Shown in pieces: positions 54,979 through 64,000 of a stretch of DNA of 64,000 nucleotides (position 1 is its first letter; each line of letters begins with the position of its first letter). The stretch is from Bufo bufo. Taxonomy: Eukaryota > Chordata > Amphibia > Anura > Bufonidae. The translations under genes and the position numbers were made by a program. Location: assembly GCF_905171765.1 (NCBI RefSeq), contig NC_053393.1:62961371-63025370 (forward strand). The letters run 5' to 3'. The notes under the pieces were generated by a model. That model made no database searches and was not told where the DNA came from. It saw only the letters and a program-made list of their open reading frames with translations.

Positions 54979-57258
54979 CTAATACTTTGTTGAAGCACCT
55001 TTTGATTTTATTACAGCACTCCGTCTTTTTGGGTATGAGTCTATCAGCATGGCACATTTTGACTTGACAAGATTTACCCACTTTTCTTTGCAAAAACACT
55101 CCAAAACTGACCAAAGTCAGATTGCGAGGGCATCTCCTGTGAACAGCCCTCTTCAGATCACCCCACAGATTTTCAATCGGATTCAGGTCCGGGCTCTGAC
55201 TGGGCCATTCCAAAACTTTAATCTTCTTCTGGTGAAGCCATTCCTTTGTTGATTTGGATGTATGCTTTGGGTCGTTGTCACGCTGAAAGATGAAGTTCCT
55301 CTTCATGTTCAGCTTTCTAGCAGAAACCTGAAGGGTTTGTGCCAATATTGACTGGTATTTGGAACTGTTCATAATTAGAGATGTCGCGAACATAAAATTT
55401 TCCGTTCGCGAACGGCGAACGCGAATTTACGCAAATGTTCGCGAACGGGCGAACCGGACGAACCGCCATAGACTTCAATAGACAGGCGAATTTTAAAACC
55501 CACAGGGACTCTTTCTGGCCACAATAGTGATGGAAAAGTTGTTTCAAGGGGACTAACACCTGGACTGTGGCATGCTGGAGGGGGATCCATGGCAAAACTC
55601 CCATGGAAAATGACGTAGTTGACGCAGAGTGTGGTAAGTTGAATTTACAATGCGATTAATATAACCTGTATTAATCACATTGCGATTACAACTTAGATCT
55701 GAGTTCCTAATGGTTGTATTGCTAGAATTGACGAATATAGCACTATATTCTCAATCTTCGTTATATTCTAGCAATACAACCATTAGGAACCCAGCTCTAA
55801 GTTGAATTTGCAATGCGATTAATATAACCTGTATTAATCGCATTGCGATTACAACTTAGATCTGAGTTCGAAATGGTTGTATTGCTAGAATTGACGAATA
55901 TAACGAATATAGCACTATATTCTCAATCTTCTTTATAGTCTAGCAATACAACCATTAGAAACCCAGCTCTAAGTTGAATTTGCAATGCGATTAATATAAC
56001 CTGTATTAATCGCATTGCGATTACAACTTAGATCTGAGTTCCTAATGGTTGTATTGCTAGAATTGACGAATATAGCACTATATTCTCAATCTTTGTTATA
56101 TTCTAGCAATACAACCATTAGGAACCCAGTTCTAAGTTGAATTCGAAATGCGATTAATATAACCTGAATTAATCACATTGCGATTACAACTTAGATCTGA
56201 GTTCCTAATGGTTGTATTGCTAGAATTGGCGAATATAGCACTATATTCTCAATCTTTGTTATATTCTATCAATACAACCATTAGGAACCCAGCTCTAAGT
56301 TGAATTCGAAATGCGATTAATATAACCTGTATTAATCGCATTGCGATTACAAGTTAGTCAAATTTGTGACACTGCAGCTTCCGAATGAATCTAAGATGGA
56401 TGCTGCCCTTGCTTTTTGATAGGAGGTGGGAGGGTCTGGGAGGGAGGGTATGCTGATTGGCTGAAATGTGTCTGCTGACTGTGAGGTACAGGGTCAAAGT
56501 TTGCTCGATGATGATGTATAGGGGGCGGACCAAACATCGCATATGTTCGCCCACCGCGGCGAACGCGAACATGCGATGTTCGCCAGGGAACTGTTCGCTG
56601 GCGAATAGTTCGGGACATCACTATTCATAATTCCCTCTTGCTTAACTAAGGTCCCAGTTCCAGCTGAAGACAGCCCCAAAGCATGATGCTGCCACCACCA
56701 TGATTCACTGTGGGTATGGTGTTCTTTTGGTGATGTGCAGTGTTGTTTTTGCGCCAAACATATCTTTTGGAATTATGGCCAAAAAGTTCAACCTTGGTTT
56801 CATCAGACCATAACACCTTTTCTCACATGCTTTTGGGAGACTTCAGATGTGTTTTTGCAAAATGTAGCCTGGCTTGGATGTTTTTCTTCGTAAGAAAAGC
56901 CTTTCGTCTTGCCACTCTACCCCATAGCCCAGACATATGAAGAATACTGGAGATTGTTGTCACATGTACCACACAGCCAGTACTTGCCAGATATTGCTGC
57001 AGCTTATTTAATGTTGCTGTAGGCGTCTTGGTAGCCTCCCAGACCAGTTTTCACCTCGTCTTTTCATCAATTTTGGAGGGACGTCCAGTTCTTGGTAATG
57101 TCACTGTTGTGCCATATTTTCTCCACTTGATGATGACTGTCTTCACTGTGTTCCATGGTTTATATAATGCCAATGTAAATACTTTTGTACCCTTCTCCTG
57201 ACTGATACCTTTTAACAATGAGATCCCTGTGATGCTTTGGAAGCTCCCTGTGGACCAT
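54979..57258 (-). pseudogene. Tc1-B transposase, interrupted by a MITE
   Basis: The minus-strand frame starts MVHRELPKHHRDLIVKRYQS (ATG at 57258). It has a paired-type DNA-binding region, [11 protein letters not shown] (first Asp), GGGSIMLWG, then the MITE at 55376-56623. After it come [12 protein letters not shown] (second Asp) and [17 protein letters not shown] (Glu), a DD34E layout. The end is ...ASTKY with TAG at 54979. Apart from the MITE there are a few stops (for example one after DEKTR) and frame changes. All three catalytic residues are retained, so it decayed less than Tc1-A. Confidence 0.88.
55376..56623. mobile_element. hAT-type MITE with internal satellite, 8 bp duplication TTCATAAT
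   Basis: It starts TAGAGATGTCGCGAAC and ends GTTCGGGACATCACTA. TTCATAAT is repeated exactly at 55368-55375 and 56624-56631. The ends are rich in 'gttcgcgaacg'. The middle (about 55630-56355) is made of four to five ~170 bp units that are themselves partly inverted ('ttgcaatgcgattaatataa' and 'aatggttgtattgctagaat'). It is non-coding. Confidence 0.9.
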
Positions 57259-57651
57259 GGCTTTTGCTGTGGGATGCGACTAAGAAAATTTCAGGAAAGA
57301 CCAACTAGAGCAGCTGAACTTTATTTGGGGTTAATCAGAGACACTTTAAATGATGGCAGGTGTATGCTGACTCCTATTTAACATGATTTTGAATGTGATT
57401 GCTTAATTCTGAACACAGCTACATCCCCAGTTACAAGAGGGTGTGCACACTTATGCAACCACATTATCATTATTATTTTTTTTCTTCCCTCCACCTAAAA
57501 GATTTCAGTTTGCTTTTCAATTGAGTGCTACAGTTTATAGGTCACATTAATGGTGGAAAAAGTTCTGAAATGATTTATCTTTGTCTCATTTTTTTTTACA
57601 CAGAAACCTGACATTTTAACAGGGGTGTGTAGACTTTTTATATGCACTGTA

Positions 57652-57763
57652 GATTAAACTACAGGGACATTGTATTATATACACTACATCCCTAGATATA
57701 CATGTGTAGCGCTCCCTAATTTGGAAAATCCGTCCTGTGTAGGGGTCTGCAAATGTATCTCCT
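57652..57763 (-). pseudogene. PLE-2, linker and start of the GIY-YIG domain
   Basis: The minus strand reads GDTFADPYTGRIFQI, then DVVYIIQCPCSLI, the Penelope linker end and GIY motif. Its two neighbours on the gene lie on the far sides of Tc1-B and of the A/B copy 2. The codons run on into both after removal of the elements. Confidence 0.8.
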
Positions 57764-58890
57764 TTAACCACCTCAGCTCCCCTAGCTTAAACCCCCTTAA
57801 TGACCAGACCACTTTTTAAAATTCTGCACTACACTACTTTCACGGTTTATTGATCGGTCATATAACTTACCACCCAAATTAATTTTAACTCCTTTTCTTC
57901 TCACTAATAGAGATTTCATTTGGTGGTATTTCATTGCTGCTGACATTTTGACTTTTTTGATATTAATCGAAATTGAGCGAAATTTTTTTATAAAAAAATG
58001 TCATTTTTCACTTTCTGTTGTAAAATCTTTCAAATATAACTACATTTCTATATAAATTTTTCTCTAAATTTATTGTTCTACATGTCCTTGATAAAAAAAA
58101 ATCAATAAGTGAATATTTATTGGTTTGGGTAAAAGTTATAGCATTTACAAACTATGGTGCAAAAATGTGAATTTACGCATTTTGACTTTCTGAGCACCTG
58201 TCATGTTTTCTGAGGTTCTACAATGCCCAGACAGTAGAAACACCCCACAAATGAACCCATTTCGGAAAGTAGACACCCTAAGGTATTCGCTGATGGGAAT
58301 AGTGAGTTCATGGAAGTTTTTATTTTTTGTCACAAGGTAGCGGAAAATGATTTATTTATTTATTTATTTATTTTTTCTTATAAAGTCTCATATTCCACTA
58401 ACTTGTGACAAAAAATAAAATTTTACATAAACTCACCATACCCCTCACGGAATACCTTGGGATGTCTTCTTTCTAAAATGGGGTCACTTGTGGAGTATTT
58501 ATACTGCATTTTAGGGGCCCTAAAGCGTGAGAAGTAGTTTGGAATCCAAATGCGTAAAAAATGCCCTGTGAAATCGTAAAGATTCTCATTGGAATTTGGG
58601 CCCCTTTGCGCACCTAGGCTGCAAAAAAGTGTCACACATGTGGTATCGCCGTACTCAGAAGAAGTAGGGCAATGTGTTTTGAGGTGTATTTTTACATATA
58701 CCTATGCTGGGTGAGATAAATATCTTTGTAAAAAGACAACTTTTCCCATTTTTTTATACAAAGTTGTCATTTTACAGAGATATTTCTCACACACAGTATG
58801 GGTATATTTAAAAATACACCCCGAAACACATTGCCCTACTTCTCCTGAGTACGGTGATACCACATGTGTGGCACTTTTTTGCAGCCTAGG

Positions 58891-61524
58891 CAGGGGAGGG
58901 CTGGCAGCCTTAGTCCTGGGGGGCAAATCCAGTCAAGTGGCCCATTTTTTAGCCCCGCCCATTATTAAAAGCCCCTCCTACATTTAATAGGCCACTCCCA
59001 ACACACACTGTACAGCTGACATTCTATAGTTCAGGCCTGTCTACACATCATACGAAGAGGGGAGGACCTGTCCCGGCTGCACTGCCTGCTTATATAACAA
59101 GCTACAGCCAGGAAGCTCCTCCGTTCTCCTCCCTCCCCTGATCCTGCTTAAGGCTTGTGGTTCCCCCCACCATCTGCCACCCGCCCGTGGCCTGCTGCCC
59201 CCTTTCGTCATCCTCACCCAGCTCTGAATCATCCTTCTGCAAATGGCAGGGGGAGGAGCCGGAGCATCTCCTCTCCTACATAGCACCACATACCTCTTAC
59301 ATCTAATGTCACCTTTGTTGTAGACGTTCTTTTTCCTCATCTTCTCCATTCAGACCAGACCGCCATGATGATTTTTCAGCCATCTCCCGTCTCTGCAGAG
59401 ATTAACAAACAGACATTAGTTTCCTGCCACCCCCAATACTATACTGCAGAAACAGTACCCCTGGGAATACTACTACCACACAGATAGTGCCCCCAATACT
59501 GTACCCGCTGTGCCCCCAATACTATACTGCAGAAACAGTCCCCCTGGGAATACTACTACCACACAGATAGTGCCCCCTTAAACAATTATTGGCACACAGT
59601 GCTCTAAAAAATAACTGCGCTCAGACACTAATAGTATAAAGATAATGTCCCCCAAAAATAATAGTGCTAAGCTGATACTGTGCTAGGGTGCCCCCAAAGT
59701 AACAGTGCCCCCCAAAATCCCACCAATAGAAATAATTCTCTGCCAGAGCTCACTTAGTAGTAATAATGCCCCTATGGTGCCCTAGTAATCATGTTCCTCA
59801 TAGCCCCCCAGTAGTAGTAAAGCTCCCCATAATACCATAGTACTAATTCTCCCTATAATATGACAGTACATGAAATACCCCCGCTTAGTGCCCGCAGTTG
59901 AGCTAATGTCCCCATAATGTATGCCAGTATAAAATACCCCTATATAGTGCCCCAGTAAATGCACTCATACTGCTCCTCTCCCCCTTCCCCATAGTGTCCC
60001 CCATAATATGCCAGTAAAAAAATGCCCCTTAGTACCCCCAGCAGATGCCCCTATAGTGCTCCTCTCCCCCACAATGTGCCAGTAAAAAAATTCCCCTTCT
60101 TAGTGCCACCATATGCCCCAATAGTGCTCCACTCCCCCATAGTGCCCCCAAATAATGCCCCATAGTGCCGCTCTCCCTTATAGTGCCTGCCATAATGTGC
60201 CAGTAAAAAATGCCCCCTTAGTGCTACCAAATGCCATAGTGCCCCCCATAATGTTCCAATACAAAAGGCCCCTTTAGAGCCCCCACTTCCCTATAGTGCC
60301 CCCAAATAATGCCCCTATAGTAACCCCAGATGCCCCATAGTGCTGCTCTCCCCTATAGTGCCCCCCCAGAATGTGCCAATAATTAAAAAAAAAAGCCCCT
60401 TTAGAGCCCCCAGATACCCCCATAGTGCTCCTCTCCCCCATGGTGCCCCCCCATAATGTGCCAGCAAGAAATGCCCCCATAGTGCCAGCTCCCCCCCCCA
60501 TAGTACAAGCCCCCCATAGTGCCAAGCCCCCCATAGTGGCAGCCCCCCCATAGTGCCACTTCGCCCATAGTGCCAGCCCCCTTATAGTGCCAGCTCCCCC
60601 ATAGTGCCAGCTCCCCCATAGTGCCAGCTCCCCCCATAGTGCCAGCTCCTACCCCATAGTGCCAGGCTGCCAGCCCCCTTTTAGTGCAAGCCCCCTTATA
60701 GTGTCAGCCCCCCCATAGTGTCAGCCCCCCCATAGTGCCAGCCCCCCCATAGTGCCAGCCCCCCCATATACTAGTGCCAGCTCCCCCTATAGTGCCCCCC
60801 CATAGTGCTAGCTCCCCCAAAGTGCCAGATTCCCCCCCATAGTGCCAAATCCCCCATAGTGCCAGAGCCCCCCCATAGTGCCAGCTCCTCCCCCATAGTG
60901 CCAGCCCCCCCATAGTGCCAGCTCCCCCTATAGTGCCAGCCCCCCATAGTTCCAGCTCCCCCATAGTTCCAGCCATCCCTATAGTGCCAGCTCCCCCTAT
61001 AGTGCCCCCCCATAGTGCTAGCTCCCCCAAAGTGCCAGATCCCCCCCCCCCATAGTGCCAGCCCCCCTTATAGTGCCAGATCCCCCCCCCCATAGTGCCA
61101 GCCCCCGCAAAGAAGAAAAAAAAAACAACACTAATACTTACCTCCATCAGCAGCGATGCAGCCTCTTCTGGCCTGTGTCTCTGCTGTGTGCTGCCCGACT
61201 CAGGTGTCGCAATGATAATGACGTCATTGCTCTGCCTGAGCCGGCCTCTGATAGGCTGCAGGCATTAGTGCCTGCGGCCTATCAGAAGAACAGGGGAGGG
61301 ACACGCCTCTCCCTCCCCTGCCCCACAGCACACAGCACGGCCGCAATGACATCCAGGGCCGCGCCGCCGCCGCCTGTGGTGATGATTGGCGGTGCGGCCC
61401 TGAAGAATAAAAAAAAAAAAAAAATTTTTTTTTTTTTTTTTAAAGACGCGCGGCCCAGTGGCCGTTTATTTCGGGCGGCCTGGGGGGCAATTGCCTCCCT
61501 GCCCCCCGGCCCAGCCCGCCCCTG
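58891..61524. mobile_element. hAT-type non-autonomous element, 8 bp duplication AGCCTAGG
   Basis: It starts CAGGGGAGGGCTGG and ends CCAGCCCGCCCCTG. AGCCTAGG flanks it exactly (58883-58890 and 61525-61532). There is no transposase. From about 59990 to 61100 it holds a C-rich array based on 'ccccatagtgccagc', 15-20 bp spacing with many length variants. A GC-rich end with 'gcggcctatcagaag' follows. Part of it resembles 2870-3010. Confidence 0.9.
59990..61100. repeat. Short-unit array ('ccccatagtgccagc')
   Basis: Dozens of degenerate 15-20 bp units. Minus-strand glycine/tryptophan-rich frames of up to 147 codons (repeats of GTMG and HYGG) come only from this repeat. Confidence 0.85.
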
Positions 61525-62439
61525 AGCCTAGGTGCACAAAGGGGCCCAAATTCCAATGAGTATCTTTAGAATTTCACAGGGCATTTTTTACGCATTTGGA
61601 TTCCAAACTTTCCCCTAAATGCCAGGACAGTATAAATACCCCACAAGTGACCCCATTTTGGAAAGAAGACACCCCAAGGTATTCCCTGAGGGGCATGGTG
61701 AGTTCCTAGAATATATATTTTTTTTGGCACAAGTTAGCGGAAAATGATATATATTTTTTTTCTCTTACAAAGTCTCATATTCCACTAACTTGCGACAAAA
61801 AATAAAATTTTACATGAACTCGCCATGCCCCTCACGATATACCTTGGGGTGTCTTCTTACCAAAATGGGGTCACTTGTGGGGTATTTATACTGTCCTGGC
61901 ATTTTAGGGGACCTAAAGCGTGAGAAGTAGTTTGGAATCCAAATGTGTAAAAAATGCCCTGTGAAATCAATTTCCGCTAACTTGTGCCAAAAAAAAAAAA
62001 TCTTCTATGAACTCATGCCCCTCAAAAGTGATCTTTATAGCGCCGCAGCGATTTTACGGTGTTTTTGCAGTAATCAGAAAAAAAATATTCTGTCACTGCG
62101 GTGGGGTGGACTGAACGCAAGTGTGCGCACAAGATCAGGCCTGATCGGGCGAACACTGCGTTTTTTGTAGAGTCTATAGAACATGTCCTATTCTTGTCCG
62201 CAATTGCGGACAAGAAAAGGCATTTTCTATATGGTTCTGGCAATGTGCAGATCCGCAAAATGCGGAAAGCACATTGCCGGTGTCCGTTTTTTTTCGGATC
62301 CGTGGATCCGCGGATCCGCAAAACACATACGGACGTCTGAATGGAACCTTACAGGGGGGTGATCAATGACAGGGGGGTGATCAGGGAGTTGATATGGGGT
62401 GATCAGGGGTTAATAAGGGGTTAATAAGTGACAGGAGGG

Positions 62440-62760
62440 GTGTAGTGTAGTGTGGTGATTGGTGCTACTTTACAGAGCTGCCTTTGTCCTCTGGTGGTCG
62501 ATCCAAGCAAAACGGACCACCAGAGGACCAGGTAGCAGGTATATCAGAGGCTGTTAACAAAACAGCGCCTGATATACCTTTCAGGGGTTAAAAAAATCGC
62601 ATCTACAGCCTGCCAGCGAATGATCGCCGCTGGCAGGCTGTAGATCAGCTCGTTTACCTTCCGATCCTGTGAACGCGCGCTCCTGTGTGCGCGCGTTCAC
62701 AGGAAATATCGCGTCTCACGAGATGACGCGCCGTTGCGTCCAAGAGGAACAAACCGACCG
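62440..62760. repeat. Hairpin cluster at the A end (copy 2)
   Basis: The same hairpins as in copy 1, in reverse: 'atctacagcctgccagcg' with 'cgctggcaggctgtagat', 'cctgtgaacgcgcgc' with 'gcgcgcgttcacagg', and the 'aggtatatcagaggctgtt' stem with two mismatches. One base pair differs from copy 1 in a compensating way. Confidence 0.85.
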
Positions 62761-62804
62761 CCCGCAGGACGCATCCCTGCGTTAGGCGGTCGGGAGGAGG
62801 TTAA

Positions 62805-63239
62805 TCAGGCTCCCACAATTGCAACAACCCAAACACGGAAAATATCCAAATTTAGGGAGAGCCAAATACCCCTGCCTCTCACTTTTATCACTTAGACAAA
62901 ATTGCCTTCACCAATTTGTCCTTTAAACTCACGTTCCTCAGTGGGGGCACCTGGACATCAGTGGGGGCACCTGGAACTCAGCAACGGACGGTAATCCCCT
63001 TTGTAAGATTGACCATTTTTTTCCTCAAAATGCTACCTATATTCCCACTGTATGTTCCATATGTTGAGATAAAAGCAATCTGTTGAACTCTTTCACTCTT
63101 CTTCTGACCAACCTGCAATACAGTTTCTCTAAGCACATTTTTTACCTTTTTTCAAGTCTGTTCAAGCTATTTATGTGGATATCCTCTCTCTGCAAATTTA
63201 GAATACAAATAGAACTAAATAGCATTTCCTAGTACTATA
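62805..63239 (-). pseudogene. PLE-2, region before the linker cysteine cluster
   Basis: On the minus strand the last part reads GYFPCLGCCNCGSLIK, a Penelope linker cysteine cluster, continuing into GDTFADPYTG at 57763. Further upstream, VQQIAFISTYGTYSGNIGSI resembles the end of the reverse transcriptase, but the frame is broken by stops and by two repeated 'gtgcccccactgaggtcc'-like blocks near 62945-62970. Confidence 0.65.
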
Positions 63240-63241
63240 TA

Positions 63242-64000
63242 CAGTACAGACCAAAAGTTTGGACACACCTTCTCATTCAAAGAGTTTTCTTTATTTTCAT
63301 GACTATGAAAATTGTAGATTCACACTGAAGGCATCAAAACTATTTAACACATGTGGAATTATATACATAACAAACAAGTGTGAAAATATGTCATATTCTA
63401 GGTTCTTCAAAGTAGCCACCTTTTGCTTTGATTACTGCTTTGCACACTCTTGGCATTCTCTTGATGAGCTTCAAGAGGTAGTCCCCAGAAATGGTTTTCA
63501 CTTCACAGGTGTGCCCTGTCAGGTTTAATAAGTGGGATTTCTTGCCTTATAAATGGGGTTGGGACCATCAGTGGCATTGAGGAGAAGTCAGGTGGATACA
63601 CAGCTGATAGTCCTACTGAATAGACTGTAAGAAATTGTATTATGGCAAGAAAAAAACAGCTAAGTAAAGAAAAATGAGTGGCCATCATTACTTTAAGAAA
63701 TAAAGGTCAGTCAGTCAACCGAAAAATTGGGAAAACTTTGAAAGTAAGGGCTATTTGACCATGAAGGAGAGTGATGGAGTGCTGCGCCAGATGACCTGGC
63801 CTCCACAGTCACGGACCTGAACCCAATCGAGATGGTTTGGGGTGAGCTGGACCGCAGAGTGAAGGCAAAAGGGTCAACAAGTGCTAAGCATCTCTGGGAA
63901 CTCCTTCAAGACTGTTGGAAGACCATTTCAGGGGAATACCTCTTGAAGCTCATCAAGAGAATGCCAAGAGTGTGCAAAGAAGTAATCAAAGCAAAAGGTG
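63242..64000 (+). mobile_element. Tc1-C, internally deleted Tc1 (cut by the window end)
   Basis: TA (63240-63241) precedes the end CAGTACAGACCAAAAGTTTG. A short remnant of the transposase start (MARKKQLSKEK, then a stop) at 63642 is followed by a jump, at about 63755, to the catalytic end (DLNPIEMVWGELDRRVKA). The stretch 63905-64000 is nearly the reverse complement of 63424-63485, so the terminal repeats reach into coding sequence. The right end lies beyond the window. Confidence 0.8.

Larger units (their letters stand above)
54782..57649 (-). mobile_element. Tc1-B, Tc1/mariner element
   Basis: It starts CAGTGGATATAAAAAGTC and ends ACTTTTTATATGCACTG, with TA outside both ends (54780-54781 and 57650-57651). 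The terminal repeats are long and well matched ('acacacccctgttaaaatgt' on the left, its complement on the right). It contains a transposase pseudogene and one hAT-type MITE. It is inserted in PLE-2. Confidence 0.9.
57768..62800 (-). mobile_element. A/B-family element, copy 2
   Basis: TTAA (57764-57767), then the B end CCACCTCAGCTCCCC; the A end ...CGGGAGGAGG, then TTAA (62801-62804). It has the reverse orientation to copy 1. It contains the B modules, a fragment of the 191 bp unit near 62330-62400, and the A-end hairpin cluster. A 2.6 kb hAT-type element is inserted. It is non-coding. A MITE-like stretch ('aacatgtcctattcttgtcc') near 62170-62320 adjoins the unit. Confidence 0.85.

Noticed and set aside
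60315..61147. Gly/Trp-rich minus-strand frames (up to 147 codons)
   Set aside because: Product of the 'ccccatagtgccagc' array, with no independent evidence of coding.

Overview
This 64 kb window looks like intergenic DNA from a large, transposon-rich vertebrate genome, most likely a frog or toad. That guess rests on the mix of short palindromic MITEs, BED-finger hAT elements with long internal minisatellites, piggyBac elements with a C-terminal cysteine cluster, Tc1 elements, Penelope-like GIY-YIG fragments and a chromodomain Gypsy element. I found no convincing host gene, tRNA or rRNA. Nearly every long open frame is part of a transposable element or a by-product of a tandem repeat.

Left part (1-13 kb): degraded piggyBac-type sequence with a MITE inside; a 480 bp inverted repeat; the C-terminal end of a Penelope-like element (PLE-3); then a long decayed hAT element (hAT-1) with a BED finger, a catalytic core, a C-terminal dimerisation domain and an 86 bp tandem array. 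A 160-codon minus-strand frame of unknown origin follows.

Middle-left (13-30.6 kb): a truncated copy of a TTAA-flanked, non-coding family (called the A/B family here), an LTR-like stretch, an internally deleted piggyBac relative, several MITEs, and 18.8-25.8 kb that is mostly unrecognised apart from MITEs. Then come a 51 bp minisatellite and a minus-strand decayed hAT transposase (hAT-2).

Centre (30.6-52.2 kb): the main structure is a five-layer nest of insertions, with target-site evidence at each step. A 74 bp tandem array is split at TTAA by a piggyBac element (30850-51192). That element is split at TTAA by an A/B element (30896-44857). That in turn is split, with a 5 bp CTGTG duplication, by a chromodomain Gypsy element (31490-40399). 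The Gypsy pol gene is split, with a 15 bp duplication, by a 3.6 kb head-to-head palindrome of two Penelope-like fragments. The Gypsy element has near-identical LTRs, a primer-binding site complementary to its own predicted mRNA 5' end, and a GGGAAAC minus-one slippery heptamer exactly in register. A second line of nesting is in the piggyBac 3' tail: a hAT-type element with 8 bp flanking repeats that contains a LINE fragment.

Right part (52.2-64 kb): a decayed Tc1 (Tc1-A) with a 748 bp insert, then one antisense Penelope-like gene (PLE-2) split into three pieces by a second Tc1 (Tc1-B, itself holding a 1.25 kb MITE) and by a second A/B element (holding a 2.6 kb hAT-type element with an 8 bp duplication). 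The window ends inside an internally deleted Tc1 (Tc1-C).

No operon-like or cooperative gene system is present. What connects the parts is the order of insertion, which can be read from the target-site duplications. All family assignments come from reading motifs and comparing copies within the window; no database search was run.
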